Assembly: GCF_003269035.1 (NCBI RefSeq)
Contig: NZ_QLTK01000021.1
Location: 1 to 64,000 of the forward strand
Direction: 5' to 3'
From: Paraburkholderia bryophila
Lineage (GTDB): Bacteria > Pseudomonadota > Gammaproteobacteria > Burkholderiales > Burkholderiaceae
DNA: 64,000 bases
Shown here: positions 53,920 through 62,152 of the stretch, piece by piece
Numbering within the stretch: the stretch's first letter is position 1
Layout of the letters: the number at the start of each line of letters is the position of its first letter
Notes under the pieces: generated by a model
What the model saw: the letters and a program-made list of their open reading frames with translations, nothing else
What the model was told of the DNA's origin: nothing
Database searches by the model: none
Program-made: the position numbers and the translations under genes

Positions 53920-55845
53920 TCACGCACCATCGTTTTGCGGGCGTTGTGTTGCACTCGATACAGCGGACGGACGCGTGGTCGGTATGCTTTGCAGCACGGG
54001 CTTCATGGTGGTTTGATACTCCGGCACCCAGCGGCGCAGATCGCGCCGCACTTCCTCGTCGGAAAGCACACGCCGCTGCATCAGCCATGGCAACAACTCG
54101 TCGAGCAGATGGTCGGGCACTTCGCGCGCGCGCGCGATGCGCAGCTTTGGGTGCGGCGTACGTGTCGTGGTCTCGTCATCCGCGAGCAACTCCTCGTAGA
54201 GCTTTTCGCCCGGCCGCAGCCCAGTGAAAACAATTCGAATCTGATCCTCAGTGTAGCCGTGAAGACGAATCAGATCGCGCGCGAGGTCCGTGATCCTTAC
54301 CGGCTCGCCCATGTCCAGAATAAATATCTCTCCGCCGCACCCCATGCTGGATGCTTGCAGCACCAATTGAGACGCCTCTGGGATCGTCATAAAGAAACGC
54401 GTGATCTCAGGATGAGTCACAGTGATGGGACCACCTTTACCGATCTGCTCTTCGAACTTCGGAATCACGCTGCCCGCGCTGCCAAGCACATTTCCGAACC
54501 GTACTGTTTCAAACTGCGTGTTTGCGCTCGTTTGTTGCAGGGCCTGACATGTCATTTCCGCGAGCCGCTTACTCGCGCCCATCACGTTAGTCGGGTTGAC
54601 AGCCTTGTCAGTCGACACCAGCACAAAATGCCTGACATCGTGGCGAATTGCCGCACGCGCCACGCGATAAGTGCCGAGTACGTTGTTGCGAACCGCTTGC
54701 CATGCGTTGAGTTCTTCCATCAGCGGCACGTGCTTGTAAGCCGCAGCATGGAAAACAATGTGCGGCGTGTGTCGCGACATCACCTGATCGAGGAGCAGCG
54801 AGTCTTTCGCATCGCCGATCACAGGAATTACAGGCACGCCCGGAAACCGTTCGTGCAACTCTTCCGTGAGTCGGTAAATCGCGAACTCAGAGAGGTCATA
54901 GGCAATGAGTTGAGCCGGCTGGAAACGTAAAATCTGGCGGCAGAGTTCGGAACCGATAGAGCCACCGGCTCCCGTAACCATGGCGACACGATCGCGCAGC
55001 AGCGCTTCGACATGAGGCGTATCGATGTTGACCGCATCCCGGCCTAGCAAATCTTCCAGATTGATCTGCCGCACGCGCGACAAAAACGCCTGACCTTGCG
55101 TGACATCGGTCAGCGCAGGGAGCACAAGGGCGCGCACGCCGGCGCGCACACACAGGGTGGCGACACGTCGCTGCACGTCCACCGATGCAGAAGGCATGGC
55201 AATAATTGCGTAGTCGGTCTTCAACTCCTCGGCCATTTGCGGCAACTCACTGATCGATCCAAGCACTTTGTAGCCGTAGATTTCACGGCGGTGCTTGGAG
55301 ACATCGTCGTCGAGCAGTCCGACCAGACGCCATTCGCTGGAGCGCGACAGTTCGCGGGCGAGGCTTGCGCCCGCGTTGCCAGCACCGAGCACCACAACAG
55401 GCTTACCCTTGCCGACAAGGCCCCCGTAAAGATAGAACTCTTTGGTCGCGCGATACAGCGCGCGCGAACCGCCCATGGCAAGGAAAAGAAACAGTGGAGA
55501 AACCAGCAGTACAGAGCGCGGGATGATCGGATGAGGTTGCAGCATCACCGAAACGACCATCGTAACAATAGCGCCTGCCACGACCGATTTTGAGATCCGC
55601 ATCAGGTCCGGCAGGCTGGCGAAGACCCACATGCCGCGATACAAACCAAAGATGCGGAACATCACGCCGTACACCGGCAACACCCAGCATAGCGAGTACA
55701 ACGCACCTTCCCTGAACTCGGTCGGGACAGAGCCGTTGAATCGTATGACATAAGAACTCACCCACGCGGCCGCAGTCGCAAACATGTCGAAAAGGAAAGC
55801 GCTGAGGGAAAGCCAAGAGGCCTTATTTCTTAACATCAGCGTCAT
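53920..55845 (-). CDS. Membrane-bound NDP-sugar 4,6-dehydratase/epimerase (WbpM/CapD type)
   Basis: A 641-residue enzyme. Four N-terminal membrane helices (start MTLMLRNKASWLSLSAFLFD) come first, then a CoA-binding-like domain with VVLGAGNAGASLARELSRSS. A C-terminal SDR domain follows with VTGAGGSIGSELCRQILRF and STDKAVNPTNVMGASKRLAE. WbpM-type enzymes turn UDP-GlcNAc into the 4-keto-6-deoxy intermediate of QuiNAc/FucNAc. The ATG at 55845 overlaps the preceding transferase stop (ATGA). Last gene of a leftward four-gene unit. Confidence 0.92.
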   Translation of the reverse strand: MTLMLRNKASWLSLSAFLFDMFATAAAWVSSYVIRFNGSVPTEFREGALYSLCWVLPVYGVMFRIFGLYRGMWVFASLPDLMRISKSVVAGAIVTMVVSVMLQPHPIIPRSVLLVSPLFLFLAMGGSRALYRATKEFYLYGGLVGKGKPVVVLGAGNAGASLARELSRSSEWRLVGLLDDDVSKHRREIYGYKVLGSISELPQMAEELKTDYAIIAMPSASVDVQRRVATLCVRAGVRALVLPALTDVTQGQAFLSRVRQINLEDLLGRDAVNIDTPHVEALLRDRVAMVTGAGGSIGSELCRQILRFQPAQLIAYDLSEFAIYRLTEELHERFPGVPVIPVIGDAKDSLLLDQVMSRHTPHIVFHAAAYKHVPLMEELNAWQAVRNNVLGTYRVARAAIRHDVRHFVLVSTDKAVNPTNVMGASKRLAEMTCQALQQTSANTQFETVRFGNVLGSAGSVIPKFEEQIGKGGPITVTHPEITRFFMTIPEASQLVLQASSMGCGGEIFILDMGEPVRITDLARDLIRLHGYTEDQIRIVFTGLRPGEKLYEELLADDETTTRTPHPKLRIARAREVPDHLLDELLPWLMQRRVLSDEEVRRDLRRWVPEYQTTMKPVLQSIPTTRPSAVSSATQRPQNDGA

Positions 55846-56876
55846 ACCTCGGTGAATTGCTTGGCTATTGTTGACTGGACGCGGCGCCAGCGCAGGTCGA
55901 CTGCGATAGCCATCAAACAAAGAATGATCAACCACGTAAAGACAATGCACCATTGAACCGGTGGGGAGCGGTCAAGTGCAAAGAGAGCAAGCATTATGCC
56001 TGCTGCCATCACCATATACCAAACACTCGCCGTTCTGGCGTGGCCGATGCCCGAACGCACCATACGTTGATAGTAGTGCTCCCGATGGGCTTGCCAAAAC
56101 TTCTCACCGCGCAACAGCCGCCGGCCCAGCGTGATGGACGCGTCGGTGATAAACGGAGCAAACACCAGCAGCGGAAACCAGAGCGGCCAGACGCCATGCA
56201 GCCAGCCCCAGTAACCCAGCCCGCCGGCCAGGAAACCCAGCGATATCGAGCCGGCATCGCCGAGGAAAATCCTCGCCGGATGAAAATTGAACAACAGAAA
56301 GCCGAATGCGGCCCCCGCCACTGCCGCGCATGACAGCGCGAGTTCGGGCAGCGGGTGGCCGCTGAGTAGCGCCCCAATCGCATAGCCACCGAAACCAAAA
56401 AGCGCCATGCCGCCCGCCAGCCCGTCCGCTCCATCCATGAAGTTATAGAGATTGACCAACCACAGCATCAGAAACGCCAGGATCGCGAGTGCCCACCAGC
56501 GAACCGACGCGGGGAAAAGCACGACCAAAACCACTACCGCGATCAGATGCGCGGCGAACCTGACGCGCGCGGGCAGTCCGCGCCGGTCGTCGATCTGCGA
56601 CACCGCCGCGAGGAACGCAGCCGCAACGGCCACAAACCATAGGCTTGGCGCCAGCAAGAGGGTCGCCGCGACGCAAACTGGCACAAGACCCCAACCGCCC
56701 ACCCGCGGCGTAGGGCGCGTGTGCAGCGAACGATCGTTCGGAATATCGGTAGCGAGGCGCCACGCCAAGCCAGTTTTCAACAGTACCAGCAGTATCAGTG
56801 CGCACACACTGGCGGCAACCGCGGCGATAAGCGCTGCAGTTGTCCATGGGGATGCCGCGAAAACGTGCGCGATCAC
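55842..56876 (-). CDS. WbpL-like undecaprenyl-phosphate sugar-1-phosphate transferase
   Basis: Second MraY-family initiating transferase of the locus, 344 residues with about ten helices. Motifs: RSLHTRPTPRVGGWGLVPV, VNLYNFMDGADGLAGGMAL, RIFLGDAGSISLGFLAGG and HREHYYQRMV. In P. aeruginosa WbpL uses UDP-FucNAc/QuiNAc made by WbpM and a reductase, the same gene company as here. A GTG at 56876 overlaps the upstream stop as GTGA and is preferred; the ATG at 56906 would overlap it by 34 nt. Confidence 0.88.
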   Translation of the reverse strand: MIAHVFAASPWTTAALIAAVAASVCALILLVLLKTGLAWRLATDIPNDRSLHTRPTPRVGGWGLVPVCVAATLLLAPSLWFVAVAAAFLAAVSQIDDRRGLPARVRFAAHLIAVVVLVVLFPASVRWWALAILAFLMLWLVNLYNFMDGADGLAGGMALFGFGGYAIGALLSGHPLPELALSCAAVAGAAFGFLLFNFHPARIFLGDAGSISLGFLAGGLGYWGWLHGVWPLWFPLLVFAPFITDASITLGRRLLRGEKFWQAHREHYYQRMVRSGIGHARTASVWYMVMAAGIMLALFALDRSPPVQWCIVFTWLIILCLMAIAVDLRWRRVQSTIAKQFTEV

Positions 56877-57838
56877 GACTGGTCTCCGTGCGTCGCTCGG
56901 TACCATCCGGCCGTAGCTGCCAGACCTTCGTCGGTTGAATGCGGCGGACGCCAGTCCAGCACTGCGCGAATACGCGTGGTGTCGATCCGCAAGCTGCCGA
57001 TCATACGTTCAACTTGAGGCGTTCGGCCCGTCAGGCGGCCAGCCACGCGAAGCCAGCTTACGGGCAGCGGCACGAGCCTCGCCGGCCTATGCAAATGACC
57101 GCCGATGGCCCGTGCAAGTTGAGCAACCGTTTGATCGTCGCCGTCAGCGACGTGAAAACATTGACGCGCAGCGCGTGGATCGGTCGCGCAATACGCGAGC
57201 GCGTCGGCCAGATTATCGACGTACACGAGGCTGCGCTTCGCGCCGACGGCGGCCAGCGGCAACGGCACGCCCTTCCAGACGGCGTCCAGAAGGCGCAGGA
57301 AATTAGCGCGCACCTGCGGACCATAAACCAGCGGTGGCCGGACGATCACGACGTCGAGTCCGGTCTCGTCGCCATAGCGAATCAATGCCTGCTCCGCCTC
57401 GAATTTAGAGCGCCCATAAGCATCTTGCGGAAACGGGGTATCGCTCTCGCGAAGAGGGTGTCCCGAATCGGCCTCGCCCACCGCCTTGATGCTGCTCACA
57501 AACACGAAGCGTTGAGCACCGTTGCGCCAAGCCGCTTGGGCGACTCGCAACGTTCCCTCGACGTTCGTCGCGCGAAAAGCAGCGTCAGGGTCAAGCGCAT
57601 CGTCGCGCATCACGTGTACGCGCGCCGCGAGATGCACCACGCATTGCGGTTTCAACCCTTGCGGCCACGCGCCCGAGATCCCCGTAAAGTCTACGCTACT
57701 GTCGACCCACTCACGCCCGGCGCCGATGCCGCTCGCCTGCCGCACAAGGCCCGTGACTTCATGGCCTCTACCGCCCAGCGCACGACAAAGCGACCGGCCC
57801 ACAAAGCCATTCGCGCCGGTGACGAGGATCTGACTCAT
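56873..57838 (-). CDS. NAD-dependent epimerase/dehydratase (WbpK/WbpV-like reductase)
   Basis: SDR-family nucleotide-sugar enzyme, 321 residues. NAD-binding loop ILVTGANGFVGRSLCRALGG, FVSSIKAVGE and catalytic YGRSKFEAEQALI (Tyr-x3-Lys). Next to WbpM- and WbpL-like genes, it probably reduces UDP-4-keto-6-deoxy-GlcNAc to UDP-QuiNAc or UDP-FucNAc. The ATG at 57838 overlaps the upstream glycosyltransferase stop (ATGA); a start at 57850 adds four residues. Confidence 0.88.
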   Translation of the reverse strand: MSQILVTGANGFVGRSLCRALGGRGHEVTGLVRQASGIGAGREWVDSSVDFTGISGAWPQGLKPQCVVHLAARVHVMRDDALDPDAAFRATNVEGTLRVAQAAWRNGAQRFVFVSSIKAVGEADSGHPLRESDTPFPQDAYGRSKFEAEQALIRYGDETGLDVVIVRPPLVYGPQVRANFLRLLDAVWKGVPLPLAAVGAKRSLVYVDNLADALAYCATDPRAARQCFHVADGDDQTVAQLARAIGGHLHRPARLVPLPVSWLRVAGRLTGRTPQVERMIGSLRIDTTRIRAVLDWRPPHSTDEGLAATAGWYRATHGDQS

Positions 57839-58680
57839 AGCCATTTCCATCCGAAGCGGTTGAAGAACTTATATGCCGATGCCGCAAACATCCGAATATG
57901 TGCAGAACCCTTGCGCGCGGCGCCGCCGCCGTGGTGCAACACGCGCACGGCGGGTGCGTAGACGAGACGGGTCACCTTGCGCGCGCGAAGGCTTAAATCG
58001 TAGTCCTCGAAATATAGAAAATAGCGTGCGTCGAATCCCCCGATCTGTTTCAGCACGCTCGTTCTGAATAGCATGAAACAGCCACTGACGATCGGCGGAT
58101 CCCATACGACGTCACGCTCATTGATCAGATCGCGCATTTCGTAGCGCGCGAGGCGCCGGGCAAACAACGTGCGAGCTCGTGCAGGCAGGAATCCGCGCAC
58201 GAACAGATCAAGTAAAGTCGGATATCGGCGGCACAAGTATTGCAATTGCCCCTGATCGTCGCCGATCCATGGTGTCAGGAGTCCAGCCTCTGGGTGCGCG
58301 TCGAAAAAATCAAGTGCCTCGATGAGCGCGTCGCGGTCGAGATCGATATCCGGGTTCAGCACTAGATGGAAGCGACTAGCCGCGCGCGCGATCGCCAGAT
58401 TGTGACCGCGACCATAGCCGACATTGCCATGCCCTGCGACGACCGTGCAGCGTACATCATGAGCGCGAAGTTCGTCGAAGACCGCTAAGTCGTTCGGCAG
58501 ACCGCCGTTATCCACGAGAATGAATTCAACCTGGAAGCCCGGCCTGATGGCACGCAGGGCCTCACATGCGCTGCCGAGACTGACCAGCGTCCGCACGAGT
58601 TGTACCGGGTCCGGCCGATACACGACTACTGAAACGGACAAACTCGCGACTTCAGAATGCGGCGCTCGGATGACGATCAT
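57835..58680 (-). CDS. Family 2 glycosyltransferase (rhamnosyltransferase-like)
   Basis: GT-A-fold enzyme, 281 residues from the ATG at 58680. The N-terminal SVSVVVYRPDPVQLVRTLVS with FILVDNGGLPND, the centre GYGRGHNLAIA and LNPDIDLDRDAL (DxD), and VWDPPIVSGCFMLFRTSVL resemble WbbL-type rhamnosyltransferases. An open frame continues to a TTG at 58782, which would add 34 residues; the ATG is preferred. First gene of the leftward four-gene unit with 4-nt overlaps. Confidence 0.88.
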   Translation of the reverse strand: MIVIRAPHSEVASLSVSVVVYRPDPVQLVRTLVSLGSACEALRAIRPGFQVEFILVDNGGLPNDLAVFDELRAHDVRCTVVAGHGNVGYGRGHNLAIARAASRFHLVLNPDIDLDRDALIEALDFFDAHPEAGLLTPWIGDDQGQLQYLCRRYPTLLDLFVRGFLPARARTLFARRLARYEMRDLINERDVVWDPPIVSGCFMLFRTSVLKQIGGFDARYFLYFEDYDLSLRARKVTRLVYAPAVRVLHHGGGAARKGSAHIRMFAASAYKFFNRFGWKWL

Positions 58681-59363
58681 GTGAGCAGACCAGCGTGGCT
58701 GGGCAGGTTTTTCATACAGATGGACCGCGACAAAGTCGCAATTCTGCTCAAAAGCACCAATTTCAGCAACTTTGTTTGCCAATTGTTACCCGTATTGCCT
58801 GGACGCCTCCACAAACGTGAACTTTTCAATCAATAGAGCGGTTAGCTATGGAAAATTGCAGTTGTGTGACCGACATTCAAATTCCGACGCCGACACGATC
58901 AAAGAGCAGCTTGCGCATGCCGGTGTATTTGCGTCGTCGCTTTATTGGGCGGGCATTCATTACACGCGTCCAATGCCCCTGCATCGAAGAGGCGCTGCCC
59001 GTAGCAGTGCTGAAGTATGTGATTGTGCTAATGGAGGACAGCAGGTTGCGTCGATTGATTTCCATCTCGCCATGGAGCGCCGAAAAAGCCGCAAGCGCCA
59101 GTGTTGCTCCACTACAACAGGCGGCAGTTCCCTCACCGTTCAAATCCCACTATTCGACCAGTTGAATCCAACCGTAAGAACTGAAACAAAAGGTGCGCAC
59201 GTTTCTTGCTGGAGTGCGTCCGGACAGCAAGCCTTTCGGCCCGCAACACAAGGCTTTGCCCGCCGCCCGTACACCGTCGACATTGCGCCCCCACCCGGCT
59301 CACGGGTGGTCTTCGGGCTCGGTTTGTGAGAGTATTCTGCGCATTCACTTATAGAGAAGAGTC
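58681..59363. other. Gene-free 683-bp divergent region
   Basis: Lies between the leftward WbpM-type unit and the rightward deoxysugar cassette. It is less GC-rich than most of the window. Open frames on both strands (for example 58848-59165) give cysteine- and serine-rich peptides without family resemblance or normal codon bias, so no gene is called. A perfect hairpin (CCACCCG, GCTCA, CGGGTGG) sits at 59291-59309, 55 nt before the next ATG, and GAGAAGAG serves as ribosome-binding site. It may hold two promoters or the remains of a lost gene. Confidence 0.5.
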
Positions 59364-60353
59364 ATGCTAGCAGGTCGCAAATATCTGGTTACAGGCGCCG
59401 GCGGTTTCATCGGTAGTCACCTTGTCGAAGCGCTCGTGCGCGGCGGGGCCGATGTAACGGCAATGGTCAAATACGGTTCAGCGTCCAGCTGGGGAAATCT
59501 TGATTTCGTGCATGACGAAGTGAAGGGACAGTTCCGCGTCGTAGCCGGCAATATCGACGACGGAGATTTCGTTGCGCACGCCGTCGAAGGCATGGACGTG
59601 GTATGCCATCTGGCCGCGCTCATCGCCATTCCGTATTCGTATGTCGCGCCGCGCAGCTACATTCGCACGAACGTGGAAGGCACCCTCAACGTGCTCGAAG
59701 CGGCGCGCCGCTTCTCGGTCGGCCGTGTGGTGCACACCAGCACGTCGGAAGTCTACGGCACCGCGTTGCGCGTGCCCATCGACGAAACGCACCCCCTTCA
59801 AGGGCAGTCGCCGTATTCGGCATCGAAGATCGGCGCCGACAAGATTGCCGAGAGCTACTACCGGTCGTTTAACACCGGCGTTGTCACTCTGCGCCCATTC
59901 AACACCTTTGGCCCGCGCCAATCTGCTCGAGCGTTCCTCCCCACGATCATTGCACAAGCGGCCACGCAGGACGAAATCCGCCTGGGCTCACTGACGCCTG
60001 AGCGCGACATGACATTCGTTACGGATACCGCAGCCGGCTTCATCGCTGCAGCAACAACGCCGGGCATCGAAGGCGAAACCATCAACTTGGGCACCGGCTC
60101 GACGTACACAGTTGGACACTTCGCGGACCGCATTCTGAAATTGATGGGCGCCGACAACAAACCTATCGTGCAGGAAGCCGCACGCATGCGTCCGGAGAAG
60201 AGTGAAGTGCTGAAGCTTGTGTCTGACAATGCCCGCGCCGCCCAACTCATGGGCTGGACACCCAAAGTCAGCCTTGATGACGGCCTGATGCAGACCATCG
60301 ACTTCGTACGCAAGAACATTCGCCTGTACCGTCCGACGGTCTACACGGTCTAG
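59364..60353 (+). CDS. NAD-dependent nucleotide-sugar 4,6-dehydratase (LegB-like)
   Basis: SDR-family enzyme of 329 residues. NAD loop LVTGAGGFIGSHLVEALVRG, then HLAALIAIPYSYVAP, HTSTSEVYGTALRVPI and SPYSASKIGADKIAESYY with the catalytic Tyr-x3-Lys. This motif set matches the LegB-type dehydratases rather than classical GDP-mannose dehydratase, although such proteins are often labelled that way. It should make an NDP-4-keto-6-deoxy sugar. First gene of a three-gene cassette with a nucleotidyltransferase and a reductase. Confidence 0.85.
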   Translation: MLAGRKYLVTGAGGFIGSHLVEALVRGGADVTAMVKYGSASSWGNLDFVHDEVKGQFRVVAGNIDDGDFVAHAVEGMDVVCHLAALIAIPYSYVAPRSYIRTNVEGTLNVLEAARRFSVGRVVHTSTSEVYGTALRVPIDETHPLQGQSPYSASKIGADKIAESYYRSFNTGVVTLRPFNTFGPRQSARAFLPTIIAQAATQDEIRLGSLTPERDMTFVTDTAAGFIAAATTPGIEGETINLGTGSTYTVGHFADRILKLMGADNKPIVQEAARMRPEKSEVLKLVSDNARAAQLMGWTPKVSLDDGLMQTIDFVRKNIRLYRPTVYTV

Positions 60354-60372
60354 CCCTCGAAGTTCGTCCAAT

Positions 60373-61101
60373 TTGGAGCATCTTATGAAAGCAGTCATCA
60401 TGGCTGGCGGCAAGGGTACCCGCCTCCAGCCATACACAGCACTGTTCCCGAAGCCGCTAATGCCGCTCGGTGATATGCCCGTCATCGAATTGCTGTTGCA
60501 TCAGTTGAAGAAGGCAGGCGTCACCGAGGTCTTTCTCGCCGTGAATCACCTGCATCATCTGATCCGCGCATTTTGCGGAGATGGTTCGCGCTTTGGTCTG
60601 AAGCTCGACTACAGTCTGGAAGACAGCCCGCTTGGTACGGCCGGCCCGCTTGGTGGCCTCATGGATAAGCTCGAGGGCAACTTCATCGTCACCAATGGCG
60701 ACCTGCTAACTACGCTCGATCTGCGCAAGCTGATTGCCGCCCACATCGAACACAATGCGACGGCCACCATCAGTGTGTACGAGCGGGAAGTCAAGATCGA
60801 CTTCGGCCTCGTGCAGACCGACGTCAACATGAACTTGACCGGTTACCTGGAGAAGCCGGTGACGCGTCATCTTGTAAGCATGGGGCTATACGTGTTGAAC
60901 CGCGACGCGGTGTCGCACCACATCAAGCCCGACACCTATTTCGATATGCCGGATCTGATGAAGGCGTTGGTTGCCGAGGGCAATAGCGTTCACTGTCATC
61001 AGCAGGCAGACAGTTTCTGGCTCGACATCGGCCGCCCGGATGACTATGCGACCGCTCAGCAGATCTTCGCCGAAAAGCGCGAGTTGTTCTTACCCGTCTG
61101 A
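60373..61101 (+). CDS. Sugar-1-phosphate nucleotidyltransferase
   Basis: A 242-residue enzyme that activates a sugar 1-phosphate with an NTP. The pyrophosphorylase loop is KAVIMAGGKGTRLQPYTALF, with metal-site NFIVTNGDLLTTLDL and LDIGRPDDYATAQ. Length and lack of CBS domains resemble PtmE- and HddC-like guanylyltransferases, but base and sugar cannot be fixed by reading. 19 nt after the dehydratase and 3 nt before the reductase. Confidence 0.88.
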   Translation: MEHLMKAVIMAGGKGTRLQPYTALFPKPLMPLGDMPVIELLLHQLKKAGVTEVFLAVNHLHHLIRAFCGDGSRFGLKLDYSLEDSPLGTAGPLGGLMDKLEGNFIVTNGDLLTTLDLRKLIAAHIEHNATATISVYEREVKIDFGLVQTDVNMNLTGYLEKPVTRHLVSMGLYVLNRDAVSHHIKPDTYFDMPDLMKALVAEGNSVHCHQQADSFWLDIGRPDDYATAQQIFAEKRELFLPV

Positions 61102-61104
61102 TCA

Positions 61105-62037
61105 ATGCGCGTTCTCATCACCGGCGCAAGCGGCTTCATCGGCAAAAACCTCGTCGCTCAACTCGCACATAGAGGCGTCGAAACAATTGCCGTGAGCCGG
61201 CGCACCCGTGCGTCGGCCACTTCCCTAACCGACGGGCACGCTCACCGGATTCTGGCTTGCCCTGACGATCTCGATCAGGTCCGCAAGCTGCTGCGCAATG
61301 TCGCGCCGCAGGTCGTCATTCATCTGGCAGGTAGCGCATCGGCGCCTTCGTTGGCGGATCTCTATCAGGTCAACACGATCTTCGGTGCGAACCTGCTGCA
61401 AGCGGCTGCGGAGCTTCCCGCCGCGCCCAAAGTGCTGCTGATTGGCAGCGCAGCCGAATATGGCCCCGTACCGGATGCCGAGTTGCCGGTTCGCGAGACG
61501 TTTCACTGTCGTCCGAACACGCCATATGGCGTCACCAAACTAGCCCAAACTCTGCATGGCCTTGCTGCTGCCGCCAATGGCCTGCCTGTCACGGTCGCCC
61601 GCGTCTTCAATCCGATTGGCGCCGGCATGTCGACATCGCTCGCTCTCGGCAGCTTTGCCGACCAGATCTCGCGCTTCGGCAAAGAGGGCGGCACACTCTT
61701 CACGGGTGACCTTGAGGTCGAGCGCGATTTCATTGACGTCGGTGAGGCGAGCCGCCTGCTTGTCGAGCTCGCATTGAACGTTGATGCCACAGGCGACATA
61801 GTCAATGTATGCACCGGCGTCGGATACAGCCTGCTGGACCTGACTCAACGGCTCATCGCCGCGTCAGGCTTACAAGTGCAACTGCGATACGAAAGAGCGC
61901 GAGTCGGCAACAGCAACGTGCGGCGATTTGTTGGGCATCCAGGAAAGCTGGAAACCTTAGGTTTATCTGTAAAACCACCGAACATGGACTCGTTATTGCC
62001 GGCCATGCTGCTGCAAGCTCCAGGACCGCAGCGATAG
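61105..62037 (+). CDS. NAD-dependent epimerase/reductase (Rmd-like)
   Basis: SDR enzyme of 310 residues: MRVLITGASGFIGKNLVAQL (NAD loop), VVIHLAGSASAPS, LLIGSAAEYGPVPD and the catalytic TPYGVTKLAQTLHG. The pattern resembles GDP-6-deoxy-4-keto-mannose reductases. It would complete the cassette by reducing the 4-keto sugar. It starts 3 nt after the nucleotidyltransferase stop. Confidence 0.86.
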   Translation: MRVLITGASGFIGKNLVAQLAHRGVETIAVSRRTRASATSLTDGHAHRILACPDDLDQVRKLLRNVAPQVVIHLAGSASAPSLADLYQVNTIFGANLLQAAAELPAAPKVLLIGSAAEYGPVPDAELPVRETFHCRPNTPYGVTKLAQTLHGLAAAANGLPVTVARVFNPIGAGMSTSLALGSFADQISRFGKEGGTLFTGDLEVERDFIDVGEASRLLVELALNVDATGDIVNVCTGVGYSLLDLTQRLIAASGLQVQLRYERARVGNSNVRRFVGHPGKLETLGLSVKPPNMDSLLPAMLLQAPGPQR

Positions 62038-62152
62038 TCGGCGCCCCTATTCTGTAATACCGGCGCGTCCGGCTCCAAAGCGCTGAATCACACTCGGATC
62101 CCCGAGTGCGTTTCACCGTACGCACCCCTGTTTGTTGAGATCGAAGTCAAAG

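Noticed and set aside
58772..59329. 185-codon open frame in the divergent spacer
   Set aside because: Cysteine/serine-rich translation, poor codon bias, no family resemblance, and overlapping frames equally open on the other strand.
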